Shown: piece after piece, positions 32,312-41,569 of the stretch
Position numbering within the stretch: the stretch's first letter is position 1
Layout of the letters: every line of letters begins with the position of its first letter
Made by a program: the position numbers and the translations under genes
Notes under the pieces: model-generated
Database searches by the model: none
Seen by the model: the letters and a program-made list of their open reading frames with translations, nothing else
Told to the model about the DNA's origin: nothing
Assembly (NCBI GenBank): GCA_036873755.1
Contig: JAVTVY010017321.1
Span: 1 to 64,000 of the forward strand
DNA length: 64,000 nucleotides
Direction of reading: 5' to 3'
DNA from: Hanleya hanleyi
Taxonomy: Eukaryota; Mollusca; Polyplacophora; Lepidopleurida; Hanleyidae

Positions 32312-32450
32312 TGGTCTTTGTGCGTGTGCAAGTTTGATCGCTCGATCAGCAAGCCGGGAGAGCCTGTGCTGTGTTATTTGCTGGATGGGCCGGCGCGTGG
32401 GGTTATGCGGGAGGAGATGTTCCCCGTGACACGGTGTTGCCGCCTCGGCA
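32312..32450 (+). pseudogene. Short Polinton-associated ORF remnant
   Basis: Reads CKFDRSISKPGEPVLCYLLD and GPARGVMREEMFPV before diverging. It converges on the polymerase gene. The PGE..LCYLLDGPARG..REE pattern is one I associate with a small Polinton gene of unknown role. Low certainty. Confidence 0.35.
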
Positions 32451-32453
32451 AAC

Positions 32454-34460
32454 TCAGTCCGCCAGCAGTTCCTTTATCAGTTCGTCTAAGCGCCCAGGGA
32501 TATCCTTATGTCTGTAGGCCAGTGTGTCCACTACGTTTTCGGCTATCCAGCGCTTCAAGTCAAATGGCGAGAGGCTGACTTTTGTGATATGCTGGCCGCA
32601 TATTTGGTGACCTTCGCTGCGGAGGACATCCATCCCGTGTCTAAATGGTTTCGGTTGAATTGGGCCTCCGGTAGTTTTCATGGCGGATCAGCTTCTTGAC
32701 GACCACCTTCTTCATGCCCTTGGTCTTCTTCAGCTCGGTTCCGCTGGCTTCAAGGATGGAGTACATTTTCGGACGCAGCCCCACCTTAGCGATAAGGTGG
32801 CCGGCACACTTATCCTTCGTTTTTCCGAGTGTCTTCTGGTTAGTCGTCCTGGAAGAGGGTATGCAAATAGTCTCAAAATGACCCCAATATGATAAACTAA
32901 AAAGTCGCGGATTTTTTTTGTCGTTCCGGAGATAGGGGCGACAGTTTGGAAGGGGTAAGGTCGCGAACACGTCAACACGTCTGTGCGAAGATAGAGGTCG
33001 TGGTAGTCCCCCTTTTGTTTTTGCCATTTTTTGCCATCTCTTCTCTCACTGCCGTGTGTTCGATGCCTTGACACTCGGACTTGTCGGTTTTCAGCAGGCC
33101 TTCTTTAGAGTATCCGTGAAGGCACCTCTCGCCGAGGTGATTCTTCTCACGATGGGAACTATGGTCATAGAGCAGGCGGTTGAGGTCTTTGATCCAGGTG
33201 TATTGGAACCCTTGTCAGCAACTCGAGCTCTACCAAAACAACCAAAACGTTAGGTAAGGTGGTTTTGCCTCTCAACCATATGAATTGGTGAGATCGGCGT
33301 TGGGGCATCGACCATCGTGAAATTGAGACCATCCTTTGTGGAATATTTGCTGTTTGCATGTTTTCCGTGAGCTACTGTGAACAGCAGGTCGAAGGGCACA
33401 CCGGGGGCAGTTGTCTTTGTTCGGCACATTGACCACATCCTTTGTAACGGGATGTAGGAGCCAACTCGTAGTGGTTGGTAGCGAGCAATGTCTAGCCATA
33501 GAAGCTCCACTCGGTCAACCACCCATCCAGAGCCTCTTGTGTCCACTTGTCATGGATCTCTTGGATCTGCCTTGTTCAGTGCCCCGTCAATCTCTTGGGC
33601 CTTCAAGACAGCCTCCTGTTTGTGGTGAAGAACGGGGTCTGTAAATTCCCCGCTGCCATCTTCTCCTTCTGCAGCTGCATTTTAAGGGCGAACTGGAACT
33701 TCACCCCTTTCAGATCCAGGATCACCTCCACCATGATTGCGAATCATGGGACATCATCATTTTTGGAACATCATGATGTCTTGTCGGCATCATTGAAAAC
33801 TGTTGACCGCTTCTCTCTTGCAGGAAACTAGCCTATGTTTATGTATACTATGATTGTCTTTTTTGAATTTGGTGCTAATACTGTTATATGGATATGGAAT
33901 AGGTCTTTGGATTATGGACGCGGATATTCTTTAATGGATGACGGCTGAATTATGAATGACGGACTAGACGCTTGTATTCTGAGGAAGCCTTTGGGTCGGC
34001 ACTGCGTTTATGACCATCTGGAACGTCGAGCTGACTTGTGTCTTTTTGTAACCCACATCCAGAAAGTCGTTCAATTTATCCTTTAGTGGTGATCAGAGGT
34101 TCAAACTCATCCAGAATGGCCTTCCGTTTTTTCTCCTTAATCATTCGACGTAGAGTAAAAGGTGGGACGGCCCCAGGAGCAGGTGGTTCTTCATGGACTG
34201 CATTTCTACAAGCAACTCCGCAATATACTCATCCATGGTTGCCGTGGTGCCGGAATAGGCCTCTCGCGTCGTGGCGCTGGAGTAGGCCTTTCGTGTCGTG
34301 GGACCGGAGTAGGCCTCTCGCGTCGTGGAGCCGGGGTAGGCCTTTCGCGTCGTGGTACCGGAGTAGATTGCCGAAGTGCCGCAAGTCCATCTGCATAAGT
34401 TTCAGAGGAAACCAACCCCTGCCTCAGAAGTGTGGTGAACTCGTGTACGCATTGGTCCAT
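32454..34460 (-). pseudogene. Protein-primed DNA polymerase B (Polinton 2), internally deleted
   Basis: The N-terminus (ATG 34460) reads MDQCVHEFTTLLRQGLVSSE, then five RPTPAPR-type repeats. Further pieces read ELLWLDIARYQPLRVGSYI (~33480), ERCLHGYSKEGLLKTDKSEC (a zinc-binding CLHGYS element, ~33130), DYHDLYLRTDVL (~33000), RPKMYSILEASG and VVKKLIRHE (~32760), and HGMDVLRSEGHQI plus KRWIAENVVDTLAY to the stop at 32454. Most of the exonuclease and palm domains between these are missing, and frames differ. The family copies the element using a terminal-protein primer. Confidence 0.85.
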
Positions 34461-34500
34461 GTTGAGGTATGCCGGTGTCTTCAAATGGGTTTTTGAACTG

Positions 34501-35003
34501 CAATAAGTTCAAGTGTGTTGGTTTCACACACTGTTGCGTCTATACTGCAGTATGCGTGGCATGCCGGTACGAACACATGGTAATCTTGTCGAAATGGTTA
34601 CATGACGACAACGACAACAGTCATTTAGATCACAAATATGAAAATAAAAAAACTTCAAATGTATTTTTGATATGCACTCAAACGGATATCCGTAGTATTG
34701 GAGTGTACTGCAGCGTGACAGGCAAGAAGAAATTCTCGAGATGATAATTTCAAACAGCCCATTTAAAAAAAAAATGAAAGAAATATCCCACAAATAAAGA
34801 AAAAGTTAAGAGGTGGTGATGAAAAATCAGAGACAGGTGAGCTATATACGCGCACCCCAATAATTCTTAATATAATCAAGACTTATCATGTCATTATTTG
34901 CGAAAACTGTTCTGATGATGCACTGTTACGTTTTATGGATGTGCAGAAGCGTATATACCGATTACATCACTTCAACTTTTAATGTTTCACAAACGGTAAC
35001 TAT
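34501..35003. other. No gene seen
   Basis: AT-rich sequence upstream of the polymerase start. No open frame with recognisable content and no match to the Polinton ends. Confidence 0.5.
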
Positions 35004-35652
35004 AGTCTGTCCATTTTAATTAGTCGTCTACTTGGGAGCTTGACACAAATCAGTAGTTAACTCTGCGTGAATTTTCTTTTCTGCATCGTGTAGAACAAAC
35101 AGAACTCTACAAAATGACCACCAGTACTCCTTGATATCGATAACATATCAGGCTTGAAATAACTTTGTAATTCTCTCCATATAAAACTCCAGTACGATTG
35201 TTTCATGTACCGGGCCTCAATTACACAGGGAGACGTCATAATATATTCGTGTTTACTAGCACAAAGGTCAACAATGCCGTGTACGGTCATAGAGGTGTGT
35301 GCGGTTTATCATTCGGCAATTTCACTGGGTATGGGATATAAGCGACACTCCAACGGACCGCCTGTTATTGCCTTATGCGGCATCAATGACCTTTGTGCCA
35401 GTGATCATGAATACATTATGACGTCTTCCTATGTAATTGAGACCGGGTACATGAAACAACCGTACTGGAGTTTTATATGGAGAGAATTACAAAGTTATTT
35501 CAAGCGTGATATATTGTCGATATCACTAAGAAATGGTAGTCATTTTGTAGAGTTCAGTTTGTTCTACACGCTGCAAAAAAGAAAATTATGCAGAGTTAAC
35601 TATTGATTTTTGATAAGCTCCAAAGTAGACGACTAATTAAAATGGACAGACT
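35004..35652. mobile_element. Foldback element with ~260-bp inverted arms
   Basis: Starts AGTCTGTCCATTTTAATTAG and ends with its reverse complement CTAATTAAAATGGACAGACT. The arms continue inward with moderate divergence (GTTAACTCTGC, TTGTTCTACAC, AAAGTTATTTCAAGC, GACGTCATAATA) around a ~130-bp centre. The open frame on the plus strand reads through the arm and is not a gene. Flanks give no clear duplication. Confidence 0.75.
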
Positions 35653-36260
35653 TTAAAACCTGATAGAAACACCAACCTTGGAAAAAGAGTCGACCAGTAA
35701 TGTTTATATCACTTGTTGTTTATGTCACGTGACGTGTAAAGAGTGAATATTTTCTGTTTCATCGCTTATAATTTATGAAACTTCCAACTTCACAGAGCTG
35801 GAATAGGAGTAACGGCTTTTCGAGTTGTCTTTAGAACAAACGACATCTTCACTAACTGTCGCTCGTTTCAAACCAATTGTATTGAAAGGTCATGTTTAGA
35901 AAGAAGCTTGCGTGAAATCACTGCTTTCTCTGTTTTCTCAGAGTTCCATTTGTGTGAGAATTTCTTCCATCATCTGACTTTTGTGTTTCTAATACACACT
36001 TCCAGTGATAACCAATACCCGAATCATCGCCCAGATGCGTTTTCTCTACTACTGAAATTCTACAAGAAATAGCCCTGATCAAGATTCCACGTAAAAGCGC
36101 CCGTCACCATAAAACGCCCTTTTTCGTACATAAGTCACCCCACATCTTTTCGTAGACCATATATTAGCATGCTGTTTTTTTCTATTCGCTTCCTAAAATC
36201 TCCGGGAACACGACAATAACAGAGAAGATGTGTTTTCAACTATTTTTCGCATATTTTATA
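35653..36260. other. No gene seen
   Basis: Unique-looking sequence between two inverted-repeat elements; only short open frames. Confidence 0.5.
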
Positions 36261-36289
36261 AACCTGAGTAGTATATAGAAGACGGCAGC

Positions 36290-36350
36290 GCGCGTATTGA
36301 CCTTTGACCTCAGAAATTTGCATATCACGTGACAGAGGTCAAAGGTCAAT
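36290..36350. promoter_or_regulatory. Terminal cluster: inverted DR1 pair, octamer, CACGTG (left)
   Basis: TGACCTTTGACCT (36298-36310), ATTTGCAT (36316-36323), TCACGTGA (36325-36332) and AGGTCAAAGGTCA (36336-36348). AGGTCAAAGGTCA is a perfect DR1 nuclear-receptor site, ATTTGCAT is the POU octamer, and CACGTG is an E-box. The mirrored cluster is at 42897-42949. More CACGTG sites follow near 36440, 36527, 36638 and 36723. Binding is inference. Confidence 0.6.
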
Positions 36351-36829
36351 GAGTGCACTTGAGTTGACCTGTATCCTTTCATCTCGTCTTTGACCTTGGG
36401 TCATGTTCAGACATGTTAGGGTTTGGAGTTTTCCCATCACGTGCGCATGTGTATGACGTCACTTACGGTCTGCGTGAATCGGGCGTGACCTATGCATGTA
36501 CTGTATTTGGGGAATCACGAGGAGATCACGTGATAGTTCAAGGTTATATTGAATGATAGGAATGCGTGTACTGACCTGTCTGTGGGGTTTTTCCCGCCAG
36601 AATTTCGCTGACGTCTGCTTGGGCTGGGGGTTGTCACGTGCCGAACACCTGGCTCATTGACCTGGGTATGACTGTATGGGATGTACTGACTTGGTTCTGG
36701 GTTTTTTCCATCATGCGGCGGTCACGTGATTAGGAGTGCATGTACGGACTTGTATGCCGTCCATTCATTTGAGTCGGGGACTTGGGGTCCCTACGGAAGG
36801 ATTTTGCAAGTCATGGGTGGGTGTATGTA

Positions 36830-37985
36830 AAATGAGGATTTGTCTCGAAAATATAAAAAGCGGAACACGGACTTTACCTCTAAAATAGGGGAAACCCCCT
36901 ATCAACTCTATCCCAAAGGGCTAATATCGGTCCCTGTCTTATCGGGTTCTGCCTGGAGTGGGTGTATGTAAAACTAGGATTTGTCCCGAAAATATAAAAA
37001 GCGGAACACGGACTTTACCGCTAAAATAGGGGAAAACCCCTATCAACCCTATCCCAAAGGGCTAATATCGGTCCCCGGGCTTATCGGGGTGTACCTATCA
37101 AGTCAATCGGGTGGGTGCATGTAAAATGAGGATTTGTCTCGAAAATATAAAAAGCGGAACACGGACCTTACCCCTACAATAAGGGAAAACTCCTATCGGC
37201 CCTATCCCAAAGGGCGAATATCGGTCCCCGGGCTGATCGGGGCCTGGGTGCAGGGTGGGTGTATGTAAATTTAGGATTTGTCCCGAAAATATAAAAGGCG
37301 GAACACGGACTTTACCCCTATAATAAGGGAAAACTCCTATCAGCCCTATCCCAAAGGGCTAATATCGGTCCCCTGGCTTATCGGGACCTGCTCAGAGAGG
37401 TAGGGTGGGGAGTGGGTGCATGTAAATTTAGAATTTGTCCCGAAAATATAAAAAGCGGAACACGGACTTTACCCCTACAATAGGGGAAAACTCCTATCAA
37501 CCTTGTCCAAAAGGGCTAATATATGTCCCTGGTTTATCGGGGCCTGCTGAGAGAGGTAGGATGGGGAAGTGGGTGCATGTAAATTGAGGATTTGTCCCGA
37601 AAATATAAAAAGCGGAACACGGACTTTACCTCTAAAATAGGGGAACACCCCTATCAACTCTATCCCAAAGGGCTAATATCGGTCCCTGGCTTATCGGGTT
37701 CTGCCTGGAGTGGGTGTATGTAAATTTAGGATTTTTTCCCGAAACTATAAAAAGCGGAACACGGACTTTACCGCTAAAATAGGGAAAACCTGTATCAACC
37801 CTATCCAAAAGGGCTAATATCGGTCCCCGGGCTTATCGGGGTCTGCTGAGAGAGTGGGGGGGGAGTGGGTGTATGTAAAATTAGGATTTGTCCCGAAAAT
37901 ATAAAAAGCGGAACACTGACTTTACCCCTACAATAGGGGAAAACTGCTATCAGCCCTATCCAAAAGGGCTAATATCGGTCCCTGC
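36830..37985 (+). repeat. Eight tandem ~150-bp units with TATA-like cores (left arm)
   Basis: Units carry GGATTTGTCCCGAAAATATA, then AAAAGCGGAACACGGACTTT, then AATAGGGGAAAAC and CCAAAGGGCTAATATCGGTC. Cores lie near 36858, 37000, 37143, 37283, 37442, 37593, 37742 and 37894. The ATATAAAAAG core suits a TATA box. The last unit has TAAAAAGCGGAACACTGAC. Confidence 0.9.
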
Positions 37986-38235
37986 CTTGGTCCGAATGCG
38001 TCGTGTGAGGTGTCATCTTGTAGCAACGCCCGCCAACGCCAACCTTAACGCTTCAACGCCCTGGTGAAATAGCTCAGAAGTTCTGATTTTCTAGATATTC
38101 CATGGAATTGTCACTAATTCTTCGAAATGCAGTGACACCCGTCAACGCTCGTAGTTACGCCTTAACGCTCTAACATAACGCCTTGACGCCATGATATAGA
38201 CCGGAGAGAGAACAACAACAACAAGGATGACACAT

Positions 38236-38330
38236 GAGAGAACAACAACAACAACAAGTTTTTTTTTCATATAGTTTATTTTCCCCAATGTTACATCATA
38301 CCCACGCTGGGGGAGCCACGTTGGGTATGT
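38236..38330 (-). terminator. 3' hairpin module of the left zinc-finger gene
   Basis: On the minus strand CATACCCAACGTGGCTCCCC forms a stem with GCGTGGGTATG (about 11 bp), then TTGGGGAAAATAAACTATATG, an A tract and a TTG repeat. It lies about 140 nt after the stop. AATAAA is a standard poly-A signal. Confidence 0.7.
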
Positions 38331-38471
38331 TTACAACTCAAAAAACTCTTGTCCAATCAGAGATCGCCATTTGGCGCTGCGTCTGTTATATTCCTTCTTG
38401 TCCGTTAGATGTATTTTCGGCTGCTCTTGTCTGTCGCCATTTCAGAAAGTTCCATCTTTGCTCGATGTGAC

Positions 38472-39044
38472 CTAAGCGTCGTCGGGCAGGCCTGGATATT
38501 CTTCGGGTAGCATGTCCTGAAACAGTTGTTTGCGCATTCTGATCGCATTTTCCAGGGCCTCGGTGGGTGGTAGTCCCATAGCCTCTTCCAAGTGACGCTT
38601 GGTCTTCAAGATGGACCTGTGCGTGCGGTCGCCTTTCATTTCAAGCGGTAGTAAGGTATACTGTTCATAGATCGCCATGGCTGTTTTCCTGATGCGGGGG
38701 CGCATTTGGGTGTACGCCTGTTGTAAATTATCCTCTCCGGCGTCCTCGATCGCTGCAGCGTAAGTATTGATAGCTGCTGTCACAATACGAACCCAGAAGG
38801 TAGGTCCTGCATCACTTTCCACTGACGTAGGCTGACTATCTAAGGTCAAACTCTCCGTATCACTAGATAGACTCTCAGCAATCTCTGTTTCGGTATCAGT
38901 TGATACACTCTCAGCAGTCTCTGTATCAGCATCCGCCTCAACGGACTCTTCGGAGTCTTCAATCCCATGTATATTTTTCTGGTGTCGCATCATATCGTAA
39001 TGTCTGGTGAACGTGCGCTCGCACTCAGAGCAAGTATAAGCCAT
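38472..39044 (-). CDS. C2H2 zinc-finger protein with helical C-terminal domain (intact copy)
   Basis: 190 aa from ATG 39044, chosen because a TATA box (TATAAAAG, 39091-39098 on the minus strand) lies about 50 nt upstream, so the longer in-frame start at 39116 would precede it. Residues 2-27 hold one classical finger, YTCSECERTFTRHYDMMRHQ, C-x2-C-x12-H-x4-H. Residues ~30-75 are acidic and Ser/Thr-rich (DTETAESVSTDTE). Residues ~80-190 are helical, with EMKGDRTHRSILKTKRHLEE and EALENAIRMRKQLFQDML, the same arrangement as the small ORFs at 39273 and 40157. It is probably a DNA-binding regulator of the element. It is the only intact zinc-finger copy in the window. Confidence 0.75.
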   Translation of the reverse strand: MAYTCSECERTFTRHYDMMRHQKNIHGIEDSEESVEADADTETAESVSTDTETEIAESLSSDTESLTLDSQPTSVESDAGPTFWVRIVTAAINTYAAAIEDAGEDNLQQAYTQMRPRIRKTAMAIYEQYTLLPLEMKGDRTHRSILKTKRHLEEAMGLPPTEALENAIRMRKQLFQDMLPEEYPGLPDDA

Positions 39045-39272
39045 GTTGACGGTTGAACGTCGACTGTGCGTGTTTTTGGAAATACGCTTGCTTTTATAGA
39101 CAGTAACGCCCATCAACGCTTAGCTTAACGCTTCAACGCCCTGGTGAATTAGCTCAGAAGCTCTGATTTTCATGGAATTGACACCAATTCATCGAAATGC
39201 AGTGACGCCCGTCAACGCCCGTCGTTACGCCTTAACGCCCGTCTCAACGCCTTAACAGACTTTCTTAACGCT

Positions 39273-39509
39273 TTAACGTCGTTTAATGATGCGTTCGAAC
39301 AAATGTTTCTTTTGTGCTATTGCTCTGACATACGCCGCTTTCCAGTTCATGCCCGAAGTTTGCAACATCGACGCTGTTCTTTCAATTTCCATATGACTGG
39401 GTCCTTCCAACAATTTCATATGGGTCACGAGGTCGACATACCGCTGATGTAAAGCCCGTCGTAGTCTGGGTGCCAATTCGACCAATACATAAGGACTGAT
39501 GAGGGACAC
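39273..39509 (-). CDS. Small helical ORF, paralogous to the zinc-finger C-terminal domain (left)
   Basis: The 78-codon frame ends HMEIERTASMLQTSGMNWKA and AYVRAIAQKKHLFERII. The spacing of P-x-H-x-E-I, G-M and A-x2-x-AI-x2-K-x-L parallels the C-terminal domain of the neighbouring zinc-finger protein. No in-frame ATG precedes residue 32 (MKLLEG), so translation may start there, at a non-AUG codon, or after splicing. A TATA-like CATATAAG lies just upstream at about 39518-39525 (minus strand). The mirror copy is 40157-40396. Confidence 0.5.
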   Translation of the reverse strand: MSLISPYVLVELAPRLRRALHQRYVDLVTHMKLLEGPSHMEIERTASMLQTSGMNWKAAYVRAIAQKKHLFERIIKRR

Positions 39510-39737
39510 ATGTTCATTCTTATATGTTCAGACACCACCACCAACACCACCACCACACACTACCACCACACACACACACACACCACCACCACATTCCACC
39601 ACCACCACCACCACCACCGCCACCACCTGGCGTTGACGGGCGTCAACGGCCGGTGGTGGTGGTGGTGGGAGCTCACGCGTGGCAGAGCTCTTGGATCGGA
39701 GCTCTTGGAGCTCAAAGCGTGTGAAGCTCAGAGCTCG

Positions 39738-39935
39738 GAAGTGACATTTGCATATGACCTCTGTGAGCTCTGTGAGCTCACTTCTGCTTCCGTTCACGTG
39801 ACCGGAACTGACCTTTGACCCCTGCCCGCGCGCTAACAATACCGGATAAAAATTGCGCGCAAGGGTCAAAGGTCAGTTCCGGTCACGTGAACGGAAGCGG
39901 AAGTGACCTCACAGAGGTCATATGCAAATGTCACT
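39738..39935. promoter_or_regulatory. Central divergent regulatory region of the palindrome
   Basis: The left half has ATTTGCAT (39747), TCACGTGA (39794-39801) and TGACCTTTGACC (39809-39820). The right half mirrors it with GGTCAAAGGTCA (39864-39875), TCACGTGA (39882-39889) and ATGCAAAT (39922-39929). The 21-bp spacer TAACAATACCGGATAAAAAT(T) sits at 39834-39854. Flanking this, ~39530-39660 and ~40000-40135 are CACCAC microsatellite. It lies between divergent genes. Confidence 0.6.
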
Positions 39936-40156
39936 TCCGAGCTCTGAGCTCCACACGCTTTGAGCTCCAAGAGCTCTGCCACACGGGAGCTCCCACCACC
40001 ACCACCACCGGGCGTTGACGCCCGTCAACGCCCGGTCGTGGCGGTGGTGGTGGTGGTGGTGATGGTGGAATGTGGTGGTGGTGGTGGTGTGTGTGTGTGG
40101 TGGTAGTGTGTGGTGGTGGTGTTGGTGCTGGTGCCTGAACATATAAGAATGAACAT

Positions 40157-40396
40157 GTGTCCCTCATCAGTCCTTATGTATTGGTCGAATTGGCACCCAG
40201 ACTACGACGGGCTTTACGTCAGCGGTATGTCGACCTCGTGACCCATATGAAATTGTTGGATAAGGACCCAGTCCATACGGAAATTGAAAGAACAGCGTCG
40301 ATGTTGAAAACCTCGGGCATGAACTGGAAAGCGGCGTATGTCAGAGCAATAGCACAAAAGAAACATTTGTTTGAACGCATCATTGAACGACGTTAA
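40157..40396 (+). CDS. Small helical ORF, paralogous to the zinc-finger C-terminal domain (right)
   Basis: 79 codons, mirror of 39273-39509, reading KLLDKDPVHTEIERTASMLK and NWKAAYVRAIAQKKHLFERI. It keeps the DP-x-H-x-EIE motif that the left copy has partly lost, so it is probably the more original version. The frame is conserved between diverged arms despite many substitutions elsewhere, which supports coding. The same start problem applies: the first in-frame ATG is at about residue 32. Confidence 0.5.
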   Translation: MSLISPYVLVELAPRLRRALRQRYVDLVTHMKLLDKDPVHTEIERTASMLKTSGMNWKAAYVRAIAQKKHLFERIIERR

Positions 40397-40604
40397 AGCG
40401 TTAAGAAAGTGTGTTAAGGCGTTGAGACGGGCGTTGACGGGCGTCACTGCATTTCGATGAATTGGTGTCAATTCCATGAAAATCAGAGCTTCTGAGTTAA
40501 TTCACCAGGGCGTTGAAGCGTTAAGCTAAGCGTTGATGGGCGTTACTGTCTATAAAAGCAAGCGTATTTCCAAAAACACGCACAGTCGACGATCAACCGT
40601 CAAC

Positions 40605-41098
40605 ATGGCTTATATTTGCTCTGAGTGCGAACGCACGTTCACCAGACATTACGATATGAAGCGACACCAGAAAAATATACATGGGATTGAAGACTCCGAG
40701 GAGTCCGTTGAGGCGGATGCTGATACAGAGACTGCTGAGAGTGTATCGACTGATACCGAAACAGAGATTGCTGAGAGTCTATCTAGTGATACGGAGAGTT
40801 TGACCTCAGATAGTCAGCCTACGTCAGTGGAAAGAGGATAATTTACAACAGGCGTACACCCAAATGCGCCCCCCGCATCAGGAAAACAGCCATGGCGATC
40901 TATGAACAGTATACCTTACTATCGCTTGAAATGAAAGGCGACCGCACGCACAGGTCCATCATGAAGACCAAGCGTCACTTGGAAGAGGCTATGGGACTAC
41001 CACCCACCGAGGCCCTGGAAAATGCGATCAGAATGCGCAAACAACTGTTTCAGGACATGCTACCCGAAGAATATCCAGGCCTGCCAGACGACGCTTAG
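40605..41098 (+). pseudogene. C2H2 zinc-finger gene, right-arm copy with deletion
   Basis: ATG 40605 follows TATAAAAG (40551-40558) and reads MAYICSECERTFTRHYDMKR, the same finger as the left copy. After QPTSVE the segment present in the left copy (FWVRIVTAAINTYAAAIEDA) is deleted, and a one-base expansion of a C run near 40867-40872 shifts the frame. The C-terminal part (KTKRHLEEAMGLPPTEALEN) continues in another frame to the stop at 41098. The finger itself is intact, so a short finger-only product of about 78 aa is possible. Confidence 0.75.
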
Positions 41099-41242
41099 GT
41101 CACACCGAGCAAAGATGGAACTTTCTGAAATGGCGACAGACAAGAGCAGCCGAAAATACATCTAACGGACAAGAAGGAATATAACAGATGCAGCGCCAAA
41201 TGGCGGCCTCTGATTGGACAAGAGTGTTTTGAGTTGTAAACA

Positions 41243-41338
41243 TACCCAACGCGGCTCCCCCAGCGTGGGTATGATGTAACATTGGGGGAAATAAACTATA
41301 TGAAAAAAAAACTTGTTGTTGTTGTTGTTCTCTCATGT
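41243..41338 (+). terminator. 3' hairpin module of the right zinc-finger gene
   Basis: CATACCCAACGCGGCTCCCC, loop, GCGTGGGTATG, then CATTGGGGGAAATAAACTAT, nine A, and CTTGTTGTTGTTGTTGTTCT. Mirror of 38236-38330. Confidence 0.7.
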
Positions 41339-41569
41339 GTCATCCTTGTTGTTGTTGTTCTCTCTCCGGTCTAGAGCGTTAAGGCGTAACTACGAGCGTT
41401 GACGGGCGTCACTGCATTTCGAAGAATTAGTGACAATTCCATGGAATATCTAGAAAATCAGAACTTCTGAGCTATTTCACCAGGGCGTTGAAGCGTTAAG
41501 CTTGGCGTTGGCGGACGTTGCTACAAGATGACACCTCACACGACGCATTCGGACCAAGGCAGGGACCGA

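Larger units (their letters stand above)
28931..34500. mobile_element. Second Polinton-like fragment (Polinton 2)
   Basis: A second capsid-like gene and a second ATPase on the plus strand (29125-31120) face a protein-primed polymerase on the minus strand (34460-32454). These duplicate functions with different sequences, so this is not the continuation of Polinton 1. No integrase or clear TIR is seen. The left border is placed where the Polinton 1 TIR match ends. Confidence 0.65.
36267..39833 (+). repeat. Left arm (giant TIR) of the palindromic element
   Basis: 3567 bp, inverted match to 39855-42978. It contains eight tandem units against six in the right arm, and an intact zinc-finger gene. 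Confidence 0.88.

Noticed and set aside
18185..34500. A single large Polinton spanning both gene sets
   Set aside because: There are two ATPases and two capsid-type genes of different sequence, and an inverted copy of the left end already occurs at 28435-28930.
35205..35606. 133-codon plus-strand open frame
   Set aside because: It crosses the arm of the foldback element and recurs inverted in the other arm without frame conservation.
39510..40167. His/Pro/Thr-rich open frames at the palindrome centre
   Set aside because: They are translations of CACCAC microsatellite in several frames.
38025..41520. TTAACGC repeats as telomere-like sequence
   Set aside because: They are irregular, short, interspersed with other motifs, and confined to the palindromic element.
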